A DNA stretch of 64,000 nucleotides from assembly GCF_018531495.1 (NCBI RefSeq), contig NZ_JAHDTI010000005.1, positions 186,001 to 250,000 of the forward strand. Direction: 5' to 3'. The first letter of the stretch is position 1; the number at the start of each line of letters is the position of its first letter. This stretch comes from Nonomuraea sediminis (GTDB lineage: Bacteria; Actinomycetota; Actinomycetes; Streptosporangiales; Streptosporangiaceae). The translations under genes were made by a program, and so were the position numbers. The notes below the pieces were generated by a model. That model did not search any database. It saw only the letters and a list, made by a program, of their open reading frames with translations, and was not told the DNA's origin. Positions 41,259 through 49,919 of the stretch are shown in pieces.

Positions 41259-43261
41259 AGCAGCGTGAAGGGACGCAGGGAGTTGGCCCGGTCGACCAGG
41301 GATATCCGTTCGTCGGGATCTCGGGCCAGCCTGGCCAGCGCCCGGTAGCAGCCCTCCAGGCCGAACCGCAGCGAACGCTCCGACAGTTCGGCGCCCAGCA
41401 CGGTCCCGGCGCAGGGCCCGTTCTGGCCGACCCAGCCGAGTGCCGCCTCCAGCACCTCGGTGGCCAGGTGCTGCCTGCGCTCGGCGTCGAGCTCGAGCGC
41501 CTCCAGGCGCCGCCCGGCGTCCAGCAGGTCGTCGCGGGCGGCCACGCCGGCCCGCGCCGAGATGGCCGCCATCTGCGCCTCTACGTAGTGGATGGAGGTG
41601 GCGGGCACCGAGTCGAGCACGACCACCGCGCCCGCCCTGTCACCGCCCTCCAGCAGCAGGCGCGCCAGGCCGAACGCGGCGCTGACGTAGGAGCGGTCGG
41701 TCTTCCACACCGCGTCGAACAGCGCCGCCGACCCGGTGCAGAACGCCAGCGCCAGCCCGGGCGCCGCCTCCCCAGGCAGCAGCCAGCGGATCCGCCTGAA
41801 CACCTCGGCCGCGCCGGTCAGGTCGCCCGCCGCCATCGCGGCCAGTCCCAGGTACCACTCGGCCTGCCAGTCGTCGGGTGTGATCAGGTCGCGGGCGGTG
41901 TCCGGGGCGCCGAGCAGGATGTGGGCCCGCGCCGTGGCCAGCCGTACGCCGGGGGTGGGTTTGAGACCGGCGGCGGCGGACAGCGCGTGCTCGGGGGCCA
42001 GCCCGGACAGCAGCGTGGCCGCCGCGTCGGCGGGGTCGGGCAGCGGGGCGGGCAGCGCGGCGACGGCCTCGGCCGGGGTTCTGGCCAGGCGCAGCTCGGG
42101 GCCGAACAGGGTGGAGGCCGCCGGGCGCGGATTGCCGTCGCCCGCGGCGACGACCTCGCGCAGCACGCCGGTGAGCTGGTCGGCCATCTCGGCCGCCGAC
42201 CAGAAGCGCCGGTCGGGGTCGGGATCGGTGGCACGCCGCAGCAGGAGCTCGACCGACTCGGGCAGCGGCAGCCGGTCGGGGAGCGAGTGCTTGTAGGTCG
42301 TGGCATTGCCGCGGAAGTCGAAGGCCAGCACGGCCAGGGTGCGGCCGACCGTGTACAGGTCGGAGGCGACGCTCGGGCCCCGGTCGGCGATCTCGGGCGC
42401 CTGGTAGCCGATCGTGCCGTAGATCGCGCTGTCCTCGTCGTCGAGGGCGTGGACGCCGCCGAGGTCGATCAGCTTGAGCTGCTCCTCGGTCTGCAGCACG
42501 TTGTCCGGCTTGAGGTCGCAGTAGACCAGGCCCTGTGCGTGCAGGTAGCCGAACGCGCGCAGGATCTCCAGCCCGTAGGCCAGCACCTGGGGCAGCGGCA
42601 GCGGGCCCTTCTCGCGCAGCTGGCGCAGCGACCGGCCGCCGACGTACTCCATGACGATGTAGTCCTGCACGAAGTTGTGGATCTTCACGATGTTCGGGTG
42701 CTCCACCGTGGCCAGGAACTGCCGCTCGGCCAGCGCCGCGGCCCTGGCGTCGGGGTCGCCCGCGTCGAGCACCCCCTTGAGCACCACCCACCGGTCGCTG
42801 ACGTTGCGGTCCTTGGCCAGGTAGATCCAGCCGAGCCCGCCGTGCGCCAGGCAGCCGAGCACCTCGTACTGCCCGCCAACCAGGTCGCCCTTGACCAGCT
42901 TGGGGGTGAAGGAGTAGGGCGCCCTGCACTGCGAGCAGAACCCTTCCGTACGGCCGGGCCGCCCATCCCTGGCCCTGCCGACAGGGGCGCCGCACCCGCT
43001 GCAGAACCGCTTGCCCTCGGCCACCTGCGGATCGGTCATGATGGCCGACGCGGGGTCCTTGTAGGGCACCGGGGGCACCTCGACCAGGCCGGCGCCTAGC
43101 ATGCCCCGCTTGGACGAGCCCGTGCTGCGGGTGCTGCTCGTCGTCGTCCTTCTGCTGGGCGTCGTAACAGGACTACTTACCGGGGCTAAACCGCATATGT
43201 CGCAATAACCGTCTTCGACGGTGCCCCCGCACCCGTGCTGCCCGCACCTCATGGCGCTCAT
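41255..43261 (-). CDS. pknG: PknG-type serine/threonine protein kinase
   Basis: Soluble kinase of 668 residues. The N-terminus has rubredoxin-like CxxC pairs (CDIC near 20, then FCSGCG and FCSQCR). The kinase domain starts YEVLGCLAHGGLGWIYLAKD, with the catalytic loop YCDLKPDN and DLGG replacing DFG, as in PknG. A C-terminal TPR region follows. PknG controls the 2-oxoglutarate dehydrogenase inhibitor OdhI/GarA in relatives. It is coupled to glnX, suggesting amino-acid-responsive control of the TCA cycle. Confidence 0.9.
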   Translation of the reverse strand: MSAMRCGQHGCGGTVEDGYCDICGLAPVSSPVTTPSRRTTTSSTRSTGSSKRGMLGAGLVEVPPVPYKDPASAIMTDPQVAEGKRFCSGCGAPVGRARDGRPGRTEGFCSQCRAPYSFTPKLVKGDLVGGQYEVLGCLAHGGLGWIYLAKDRNVSDRWVVLKGVLDAGDPDARAAALAERQFLATVEHPNIVKIHNFVQDYIVMEYVGGRSLRQLREKGPLPLPQVLAYGLEILRAFGYLHAQGLVYCDLKPDNVLQTEEQLKLIDLGGVHALDDEDSAIYGTIGYQAPEIADRGPSVASDLYTVGRTLAVLAFDFRGNATTYKHSLPDRLPLPESVELLLRRATDPDPDRRFWSAAEMADQLTGVLREVVAAGDGNPRPAASTLFGPELRLARTPAEAVAALPAPLPDPADAAATLLSGLAPEHALSAAAGLKPTPGVRLATARAHILLGAPDTARDLITPDDWQAEWYLGLAAMAAGDLTGAAEVFRRIRWLLPGEAAPGLALAFCTGSAALFDAVWKTDRSYVSAAFGLARLLLEGGDRAGAVVVLDSVPATSIHYVEAQMAAISARAGVAARDDLLDAGRRLEALELDAERRQHLATEVLEAALGWVGQNGPCAGTVLGAELSERSLRFGLEGCYRALARLARDPDERISLVDRANSLRPFTLL

Positions 43262-43470
43262 CCCCGTTTCACGTGTAATGATCCCTTCGAACGCTAGATC
43301 TCCACAAACGCCATTTGTCGCGTTATTGACGCCATTACTACGCCTTCAATACGCAAACACCACGCCACCACAACGCGCTTCGGGCAGGTGCGTGATCTGG
43401 GTTCGTGGATCGCGCAGTGGGGTGGTGCAGCATGCATGGGCTGGGCACCCACATTCTCTGGAGCGACGTC

Positions 43471-44238
43471 ATGAGCCTGCAGTCGTACGGACCACCGCCA
43501 CAGCCACACCCGCAGGCGCCGCGCCCCAGACCGGTCGGCGGGCTCGCCGTGGCGATCAACCTCGCCATAGTGACCACTATCCTGCTGGACCTCGCGAACA
43601 TCACGCAGTGGCAGGCACTGCGCGCCGACGTGCGGGACCTGACCATCGGCGCGGCGACCGACCGGCTGGCGCAGCTCAGCGCGCTCGGCTGGGTGGACAC
43701 CCTGGTGGCCTGGGGCACCACCGTCGTCTGGATCGTCATGCTGCTGCGGATCCGCGGCAACATCGAGCTGCGTACGCCCGGCAAGATCCAGTGGAAGAAG
43801 GAGACACTGGTCGCGCTGTTCGTCGTGCCGGTCGTGCTCGGGCTGGCCAGTGCCGTGCTGCCGATCCTGTTCCTGCCGGCCACGCTGGTCGGTCTGGCGA
43901 CCCACATCCCGCTGATGATCATGGTCAACGAACTCTGGCGGCTCGGCCATCCGCGACGCCCCGGGCCCACCTCCGTGCTCGTGATCACGTGGGGAGTCGT
44001 CGGCATCCTGGGCGAGGCGTTCCTCACCGCGGCGTCACGGTGGTGGTACGTGGAGATGTTCGACCTGTCCTTCGACAGCGCGGCCGGGGGTGATCACGAG
44101 CTGGTCAGCACGGACTTCATTCCGGTGTCCAATGCGATGTCCGTCGCCTACCTCCTGGACGCGGCCTTCTGCGTGGTGGCGATCCTGATGGTCTGGCGGC
44201 TCGCCGTGAAGCACAACGAGGGTTTGCGCACGCCGTGA
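43471..44238 (+). CDS. DUF4328-like membrane protein
   Basis: Membrane protein of 255 residues with a Pro-rich cytoplasmic N-terminus (QSYGPPPQPHPQAPRPRP) and about five or six helices. The pattern resembles DUF4328 proteins, common in actinomycetes and uncharacterised. GGAG precedes the ATG at 43471. It diverges from pknG across 209 bases of AT-richer DNA. Function unknown. Confidence 0.65.
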   Translation: MSLQSYGPPPQPHPQAPRPRPVGGLAVAINLAIVTTILLDLANITQWQALRADVRDLTIGAATDRLAQLSALGWVDTLVAWGTTVVWIVMLLRIRGNIELRTPGKIQWKKETLVALFVVPVVLGLASAVLPILFLPATLVGLATHIPLMIMVNELWRLGHPRRPGPTSVLVITWGVVGILGEAFLTAASRWWYVEMFDLSFDSAAGGDHELVSTDFIPVSNAMSVAYLLDAAFCVVAILMVWRLAVKHNEGLRTP

Positions 44239-44331
44239 CGCCGTTTGACACGGCGGCGAGGTGCCGGAAATGATCTGCGTGCACAAGTGAATCCAAGAAG
44301 TCAGCGCCGTGGTGGCAGGTGGGTGCGCTGG

Positions 44332-44356
44332 CGTGTTCGCGCATGTCGCGAACACG
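44332..44356. promoter_or_regulatory. Long perfect palindrome before the amine oxidase gene
   Basis: CGTGTTCGCG and CGCGAACACG form a perfect 10-base inverted repeat with a 5-base spacer, ending 21 bases before the ATG at 44378. It is too close to the gene to be its upstream terminator and has no U tract, so a regulator-binding operator is the better reading. No regulator gene is adjacent. Confidence 0.5.
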
Positions 44357-44377
44357 ACCAAGCCCCCAGGAGATCGC

Positions 44378-45724
44378 ATGTCCCACCACCATCCATCCGT
44401 TGACGTCATCGTGGTCGGCGCGGGTATGGCCGGCCTCGTCTGTGCGGAGCGCCTGCGCGGCCGCGGGCGTGAAGTCCTGCTCCTCGAGGCCCGTGACCAG
44501 GTCGGCGGCCGTACGGCAGGCATCGAGGTCGACGGCGAGACCGTCGATCTCGGCGGCCAGTTCATCGGCCCTGGCCAGGACAGGATCTACGCGCTGGCCG
44601 CCGAGCTCGGCGTGCCCGTCTTCCCGACGTACACCGCGGGCGCGAACGTCCTGGAGACCGAGACAGGACGGTTGCGCCGGTTCCGCGGCATGGTGCCGAG
44701 GCTCGGCCCGCTGGCGCTGCTGGACGTGGCGCGCGCCCAGTCGCGCCTGGACCGGCTCGCTCGTACCGTCGACGCCGAAGCCCCGTGGCGAGGCCAGGAC
44801 GCGGCCGACGGGCAGACCCTGCAGTCCTGGATCGACCGCACGCTCAGGACCAGCGGCGGGCGCCGGTTCCTGGTCCTCGCCTGCCGGGCGATCTGGGCCT
44901 GCGAGCCGAGCGAGCTGTCGCTGCTGCACGCGCTGTTCTACGTGAAGTCCGCGGGCAGTCTGGCGGCGGTGACCGACTTCGAAGGAGGCGCGCAGCAGGA
45001 CCGGCTGGAGGGCGGCGCGTACGGCGTGGCCACCAGGCTCGCCGAGCGGCTCGGCGCCTCGATCCGGCTGAACGCGCCGGTCCAGCGGATCGAGCAGAAC
45101 GACTCCGGCGTCGTGGTCACCGCCAAGGACGGGACATCGTGGCGTGCCAGGCACGTGGTGGTCGCCGTCCCTCCCCCGCTCGCCGCCCGGATCGCCTTCC
45201 ACCCGCCGCTGCCGGCCGCGCGCGACGACCTTCCGATGGGGAGCGTGATCAAGTACGTCACCGGCTACCCGGCACCGTTCTGGCGGCAGGCCGGCCTGAG
45301 CGGCTCCGCCCTCTGCATGCGCGGCCCGATCGCGATGACCGTCGACAGCAGTCCGCGCTCCGGCCGGCGCGGCGTGCTGATCGCCTTCGTCAACGGCGCG
45401 CCCGCCCGCGACCTGGCCGCCCGCTCCCCCGAGGACCGCCGCGGGATCCTGCTCGACGCGCTCGGCCACCTGTTCGGTCCGCAGGCGGCCACGCCGGCGA
45501 GCTTCGTCGAGCGGAACTGGAACAAGGAGGCCTTCACCCGCGGCGCCTACTCGGCGCTGTTCCCCCCGGGCGCGTGGACCCGGCTCGGCGCCGCCTGGCG
45601 TGCGCCCGCCGGCCGGATCCACTGGGCGGGGTCGGAAACCTCGCCACGCTGGTACGGCTACATCGACGGCGCGGTGAGATCCGGCGAGGCCGCCGCCGAC
45701 GCGGTCGCGGCCCGGCTCAGCTGA
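44378..45724 (+). CDS. Flavin monoamine oxidase family protein
   Basis: FAD-dependent amine oxidase-like enzyme of 448 residues. N-terminal Rossmann motif VIVVGAGMAGLVCAERLRGRG with the acidic ribose binder LLLEARDQVGGRT, and C-terminal FAD motif RIHWAGSETSPRWYGYIDGAVRSGEAAA. The start is the ATG at 44378, with AGGAG upstream. It would oxidise an amine to an imine/aldehyde with H2O2 release; substrate unknown. A palindrome is just upstream. Its 3' end overlaps the convergent peptidase gene by eight bases. Confidence 0.88.
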   Translation: MSHHHPSVDVIVVGAGMAGLVCAERLRGRGREVLLLEARDQVGGRTAGIEVDGETVDLGGQFIGPGQDRIYALAAELGVPVFPTYTAGANVLETETGRLRRFRGMVPRLGPLALLDVARAQSRLDRLARTVDAEAPWRGQDAADGQTLQSWIDRTLRTSGGRRFLVLACRAIWACEPSELSLLHALFYVKSAGSLAAVTDFEGGAQQDRLEGGAYGVATRLAERLGASIRLNAPVQRIEQNDSGVVVTAKDGTSWRARHVVVAVPPPLAARIAFHPPLPAARDDLPMGSVIKYVTGYPAPFWRQAGLSGSALCMRGPIAMTVDSSPRSGRRGVLIAFVNGAPARDLAARSPEDRRGILLDALGHLFGPQAATPASFVERNWNKEAFTRGAYSALFPPGAWTRLGAAWRAPAGRIHWAGSETSPRWYGYIDGAVRSGEAAADAVAARLS

Positions 45725-47825
45725 AGAATCCGGAGATGAGGTCCATGTCCAGCGGAGCGGGGGTGAGGCGGTAGCCCGCCGGCGGCTCGGCGCCCAGGTG
45801 GTGCCTGACCAGGAAGTCCCACAGGCGCCTGAGCATGTGGTGCTCGTATCCGATGAACAGGTGGTCGGCGCCGGGGACGATGAGCAGCTCGAAGTCCTTG
45901 TCGGCGGCCAGCAGCCGGTCGACGAGCCGCAGCGTCTGCTGGGGCGAGACGTTGTCGTCCATGCCGCCGTGGATCAGCAGCAACTTGCCCTCCAGCCGGG
46001 CGGCGTCCTCGGTGTTGGACGACTCGGTGTAGTCCGCGCCGGGGCCGTCGTACATCTCGCCCACGCCCTGCTGGTAGTACTGGTTGTCGTGCGAGCCGCA
46101 GATCGACACGGCGACCTTGTAGAGCTCGGGGAAGTCGAGCATCGCCCGGACCGTGGCGAACCCGCCGCCCGACATGCCGAAGACGGCGACGCCCCGGTCG
46201 AGGTCCATCCACGGCCGGGTCTCGGCGAGCTGGTGGAAGGCCGCGACGTGGTCCTCGAGGAAGCCCGCGGTGGCGAGCCTGCCGTACGACTCGTCGTGGA
46301 AGGCCTTGCCGCGCCCGGGAGTGCCGCGGCCGTCGAGGGCGACCACGACGAAGCCGAGCGCCGCGATCTGCTCGGACATGTAGCCGAAGAAGCCCTGGTC
46401 GAAGGCGGGTGACACGCGGTTGGTCTGCGGGCCGGGGTAGGGGCTGTCGACGACGGGGTAACGCCTGGCCGGGTCGAAGTCCGGGGGAAGGTGGATCACG
46501 CCGTAGATGTCGGTCTCGCCGTCTGCGGCCTTGACGCGGAAGGGTTGCGGCGCCCGCCGGCCCAGCGCCTCCAGGCCCGAGACGTCGGGGCGCTCGAGCT
46601 CGACGATCACCCGGCCGTCCCAGCCGCGCACGGTGATGACCGGCGGCGTGATGACCGTGGAGGCGGAGTCGACGAAGTACTCGCCGCTGTCCGGCAACGA
46701 GACGACGTGGTCGAGGTCGTCGTCGGCGACCTTGGCGAAGCCGCTCCCGTCGAGCCCGACGCGGCAGACCGAGCGGCGGTAGGGATTCTCCTCCACCAGC
46801 CCTGACGCGGTGAAGTACACGACCCTGCCCTGCTCGTCGACGCGCAGGATCTCCCGCACCGCCCACTCGCCCGAGGTCACCTGGTTCTTCGGCTCCCCGG
46901 TCGCGGCGTCGTACAGGTAGAGGTGGCCCCAGCCGTCGCGCTGGGAGTACCACAGCACCTCCTCCCCGAAGACCTCGACCATCGGGGGCGCGCCCAGGAA
47001 CTGGTTCGGCTCGACGCGGGTGGGTCCCGACTCGGCGACGATCGTGGTCACCTCGCCGGTGTCCGGGTCCAGCCTGTTGAGCCGGAGCGTCTGGTAGTCG
47101 CGCGGCTGGTCCAGGTAGTAGATCGCCTCGCCGTCCTGCGACCACCACAGCCAGCGCATCTGGATCGGGGAGAAGAACGGCATGTTGACGGGCTCGGACT
47201 TGGCCCGCACCACGGTCCCGTCCTCGGCGTTCAGCACGACCAGCTCGGCCACCGGGGCTTGCTCGTCTCCCGGGTACGGGTACCGCTTGGTATGCAGGGC
47301 GGGCTCGCTGCCGTCGGCGGGGCGGGCCTCGATCCAGTGGGTCTCGCGCACCTCCCGCTGGTCCGTCCGGTGCGTCACGATCCGCGCGGAATCGGGCGAC
47401 CAGGCCACCGCGGGCGGCAGGTCGGGGATGCCGAGGGTCCGCATGATCGTGGTGGGCTTCATCACGTCGGGGGCCGTGCCGTACTCGTAGTCCTGCCGGC
47501 CGTCGGTCGTCAGCGGGCCTTCCTGGCCGTCCTCGGACCTGATCCACAGGTCGTGGCCGCGGCGGAAGGCCACGTGCCTGCCGTCGGGCGACCTCGCCTC
47601 GAGGAAGTCGCCGGGCGCCGCCGGCGGCTCGGCCACCACCTCCCTGGTCCCCGCCGCCGGATCGACGAGGATGATCTCCTTGTCGTCCCCGGTACGGCGG
47701 GCGTACCAGAACCTCTGGCCGCCTTCGAGGTAGAGCGGGCGGACCTGTCCCCCGGGCACCAGACCCTGGCGGTAGGCCCAGTGGAGGCGCTCGGCGTTCT
47801 GGTAGACCTTGGCGTCGATCTTCAT
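45717..47825 (-). CDS. S9 family (DPP4-like) prolyl peptidase
   Basis: Serine peptidase of 702 residues. The N-terminal beta-propeller (DPPIV_N type, for example VAWSPDSARIVTHRTDQ) is followed by an alpha/beta hydrolase domain with nucleophile FGMSGGG, acid in HGGMDDN and catalytic His in GADHLFIGYEHH. No signal peptide is obvious, so it probably works inside the cell on imported oligopeptides. Lone gene. Confidence 0.9.
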   Translation of the reverse strand: MKIDAKVYQNAERLHWAYRQGLVPGGQVRPLYLEGGQRFWYARRTGDDKEIILVDPAAGTREVVAEPPAAPGDFLEARSPDGRHVAFRRGHDLWIRSEDGQEGPLTTDGRQDYEYGTAPDVMKPTTIMRTLGIPDLPPAVAWSPDSARIVTHRTDQREVRETHWIEARPADGSEPALHTKRYPYPGDEQAPVAELVVLNAEDGTVVRAKSEPVNMPFFSPIQMRWLWWSQDGEAIYYLDQPRDYQTLRLNRLDPDTGEVTTIVAESGPTRVEPNQFLGAPPMVEVFGEEVLWYSQRDGWGHLYLYDAATGEPKNQVTSGEWAVREILRVDEQGRVVYFTASGLVEENPYRRSVCRVGLDGSGFAKVADDDLDHVVSLPDSGEYFVDSASTVITPPVITVRGWDGRVIVELERPDVSGLEALGRRAPQPFRVKAADGETDIYGVIHLPPDFDPARRYPVVDSPYPGPQTNRVSPAFDQGFFGYMSEQIAALGFVVVALDGRGTPGRGKAFHDESYGRLATAGFLEDHVAAFHQLAETRPWMDLDRGVAVFGMSGGGFATVRAMLDFPELYKVAVSICGSHDNQYYQQGVGEMYDGPGADYTESSNTEDAARLEGKLLLIHGGMDDNVSPQQTLRLVDRLLAADKDFELLIVPGADHLFIGYEHHMLRRLWDFLVRHHLGAEPPAGYRLTPAPLDMDLISGFFS

Positions 47826-47970
47826 GGTGCATCGTCCTTTCAGCTGCGTCCGATCCGGACGATGCCTGCCACCGCTGTCACGCCCCTGATGTCACGCTGT
47901 CACCGGCTGTCGTATCGCGGCGGCCGCCAATCGTCTTCCTGGTGAAAGCACCGACGCCAAGGAGGCGATC

Positions 47971-48354
47971 ATGCAGCTGAACACGATCGACATCGTGGTC
48001 TCCGACCTGGAGGCCGCCATGGGCTTCTACGCCCGCCTCGGGCTCAAGTTCGAGCTCGACCCACACAGCCCCGAGCACGCCGGCTGCGACCTGCCCAACG
48101 GGCTGCACGTCATGCTCGACACGGAGCCGTTCCGCACGCCGTTCCTGCCAGGATGGACCGCGCCGACCGGCGGGCCGCGCACGCTGCTGTGCTTCGAGTT
48201 CCCCACCCCTGCCGAGGTCGACGCAAAGTACGGCGAGCTGATCGAAGCCGGGCACCGGGGGCTGGCCGAGCCGTTCGACGCCTTCTGGGGTATGCGATAT
48301 GCGACCGTCGCCGACCCGGACGGCAACGGCGTGGACCTGTACGCGAAGCTGTGA
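47971..48354 (+). CDS. VOC family protein
   Basis: Vicinal-oxygen-chelate fold protein of 127 residues. It starts MQLNTIDIVVSDLEAAMGFYARLGL and closes with MRYATVADPDGNGVDLYAKL, both standard VOC features. Members include glyoxalases, dioxygenases and resistance proteins. It is followed closely by a DGPF protein and an ECF sigma factor, so it is likely part of that set. AGGAGG precedes the ATG. Confidence 0.88.
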   Translation: MQLNTIDIVVSDLEAAMGFYARLGLKFELDPHSPEHAGCDLPNGLHVMLDTEPFRTPFLPGWTAPTGGPRTLLCFEFPTPAEVDAKYGELIEAGHRGLAEPFDAFWGMRYATVADPDGNGVDLYAKL

Positions 48355-48361
48355 GGCCGAC

Positions 48362-48700
48362 GTGAAGTACGTGCTGATGTTCGTGGAGACCGAGGAATTC
48401 GCCAAGGAGCTGGAGGCGATGGGCGACCTCGAACGCGAGGCCGCCTACGCGGCGGTGCTCCGGTGGTTCGCCGAGAACGCCGACAAGATCACCCATCACA
48501 CGCACCTGGCGCCCGTGCACACCGCGACGACGCTGCGGCTGGGCGGGGGCGAGCCGGTGGTGACCGACGGGCCGTTCGTCGAGGGCAAGGAGGTGGTCAG
48601 CGGCTTCGCCGAGATCGAGGTCGCCGACCTGGACGAGGCGCTCAAGCTGGCCAGGTCCTGGCCCGCGTGCCCCGTCGTGGAGATCCGACCGGCGTCGTGA
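48362..48700 (+). CDS. YCII-related DGPF-domain protein
   Basis: Small protein of 112 residues from GTG 48362. The motif VVTDGPFVEGKEVVSGF identifies a DGPF/YCII domain. These proteins are the characteristic neighbours of ECF42 sigma factors; their biochemical role is not established. It overlaps the sigma gene as GTGA and lies seven bases after the VOC gene. Confidence 0.88.
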   Translation: MKYVLMFVETEEFAKELEAMGDLEREAAYAAVLRWFAENADKITHHTHLAPVHTATTLRLGGGEPVVTDGPFVEGKEVVSGFAEIEVADLDEALKLARSWPACPVVEIRPAS

Positions 48701-49899
48701 CCGAGCCCGTCACTCACGAGGTGCTGGCCCGCGTGGTGCGTGAGCACGCGGGCCGGCTGGCCGCGTCCCTGGTGTCGCTGCTCGGCGACTTCTCCGCCGC
48801 CGAGGACCTGGTCCAGGACGCGGTCGAGACGGCGCTGCGCCGCTGGCCGGTCGAGGGCATCCCCGACCGGCCGGACGCCTGGCTGTTCACCGTGGCCCGG
48901 CGCCGCGGCCTGGACGTGCTGCGCCGCGAGTCGACCTACCGCGCCAAACTCGCCCAGCTTCAGTGGCCCGAGCCGAGCCGGCCCGACGACCGGCTCCGGC
49001 TGATCTTCACCTGCTGCCATCCGGCGCTGGCCCCCGAGGCGCGGATCGCACTGACGCTGCGGGTGGTGTGCGGCCTGAACACCGCACAGATCGCCGCCGC
49101 GTTCGTCGTGCCGGAGACGACGCTCGCCCAGCGCATCACCCGCGCCAAACGCAAGATCACCGAGGCGGGCATCCCCTACCGGATCCCCGCCATCGACGAC
49201 CTGCCGGAGCGTCTGGCCGCGGTCCTGGCCGTCATCTACCTGCTCTTCAACGAGGGTTACCTGTCCAGCACCCCCGATCGCGCCCACGCCCGCGACCTGG
49301 TCGAGGACGCCGAATGGCTGGCCGCCCTGCTGGTCCACCTGATGCCCGGCGAGCCCGAGGCCGCCGGTCTGCTGGCCCTCATCCGGCTCCACCGGGCCCG
49401 CGGCCGGGCCCGCTTCGACGCCCAGGACCACCTGGTCCTCCTCCCGGACCAGGACCGCTCCCTCTGGGACCGGGCCGCCATCGCCGAGGCGAGCGCCCTC
49501 CTGATGCGCGCCGCCCGCACGCACCACCGCCCGGGCCCCTACCAGCTCCAGGCGGCCATCGTCGCCTGCCACGCCGAGGCCCCCACCTTCGAGGCCACCG
49601 ACTGGGCCCAGATCCTCGTGCTCTACGACATGCTCCTGCACGTGGCACCCTCCCCTGTCACCCGCCTGCACCGCGCCGTCGCCGTCCGCTACACCCAGGG
49701 CCCCGCGGCCGCCCTGGCCGAGACAGAACCCCTCCAAGCAGCGCTGTCCCGCTACCCCCTCTACCACGCCACCCGAGCCGACCTGCTCCGCGCTCTCGAC
49801 CGCCCCGAGGAGGCCCGCGCCTGCGACGAACGAGCCCTGTCCCTGACCACCAACCCCGCCCAGCAATCCCTGCTGACCGACCGCCTCCACTGGAGGTGA
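48697..49899 (+). CDS. ECF42-like RNA polymerase sigma factor
   Basis: Sigma factor of 400 residues. Region 2 (LVSLLGDFSAAEDLVQDAVETALRRWP) and region 4 (LTLRVVCGLNTAQIAAAFVVPETTLAQRITRAKRKI) are followed by a long C-terminal extension containing LLFNEGYLSS and TPR-like helices. Extension and linked DGPF gene are the marks of the ECF42 group. No anti-sigma factor is nearby; the extension is thought to control activity in this group. Confidence 0.9.
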   Translation: MTEPVTHEVLARVVREHAGRLAASLVSLLGDFSAAEDLVQDAVETALRRWPVEGIPDRPDAWLFTVARRRGLDVLRRESTYRAKLAQLQWPEPSRPDDRLRLIFTCCHPALAPEARIALTLRVVCGLNTAQIAAAFVVPETTLAQRITRAKRKITEAGIPYRIPAIDDLPERLAAVLAVIYLLFNEGYLSSTPDRAHARDLVEDAEWLAALLVHLMPGEPEAAGLLALIRLHRARGRARFDAQDHLVLLPDQDRSLWDRAAIAEASALLMRAARTHHRPGPYQLQAAIVACHAEAPTFEATDWAQILVLYDMLLHVAPSPVTRLHRAVAVRYTQGPAAALAETEPLQAALSRYPLYHATRADLLRALDRPEEARACDERALSLTTNPAQQSLLTDRLHWR

Positions 49900-49919
49900 C
49901 CTACGTCTACCGTGGACAT

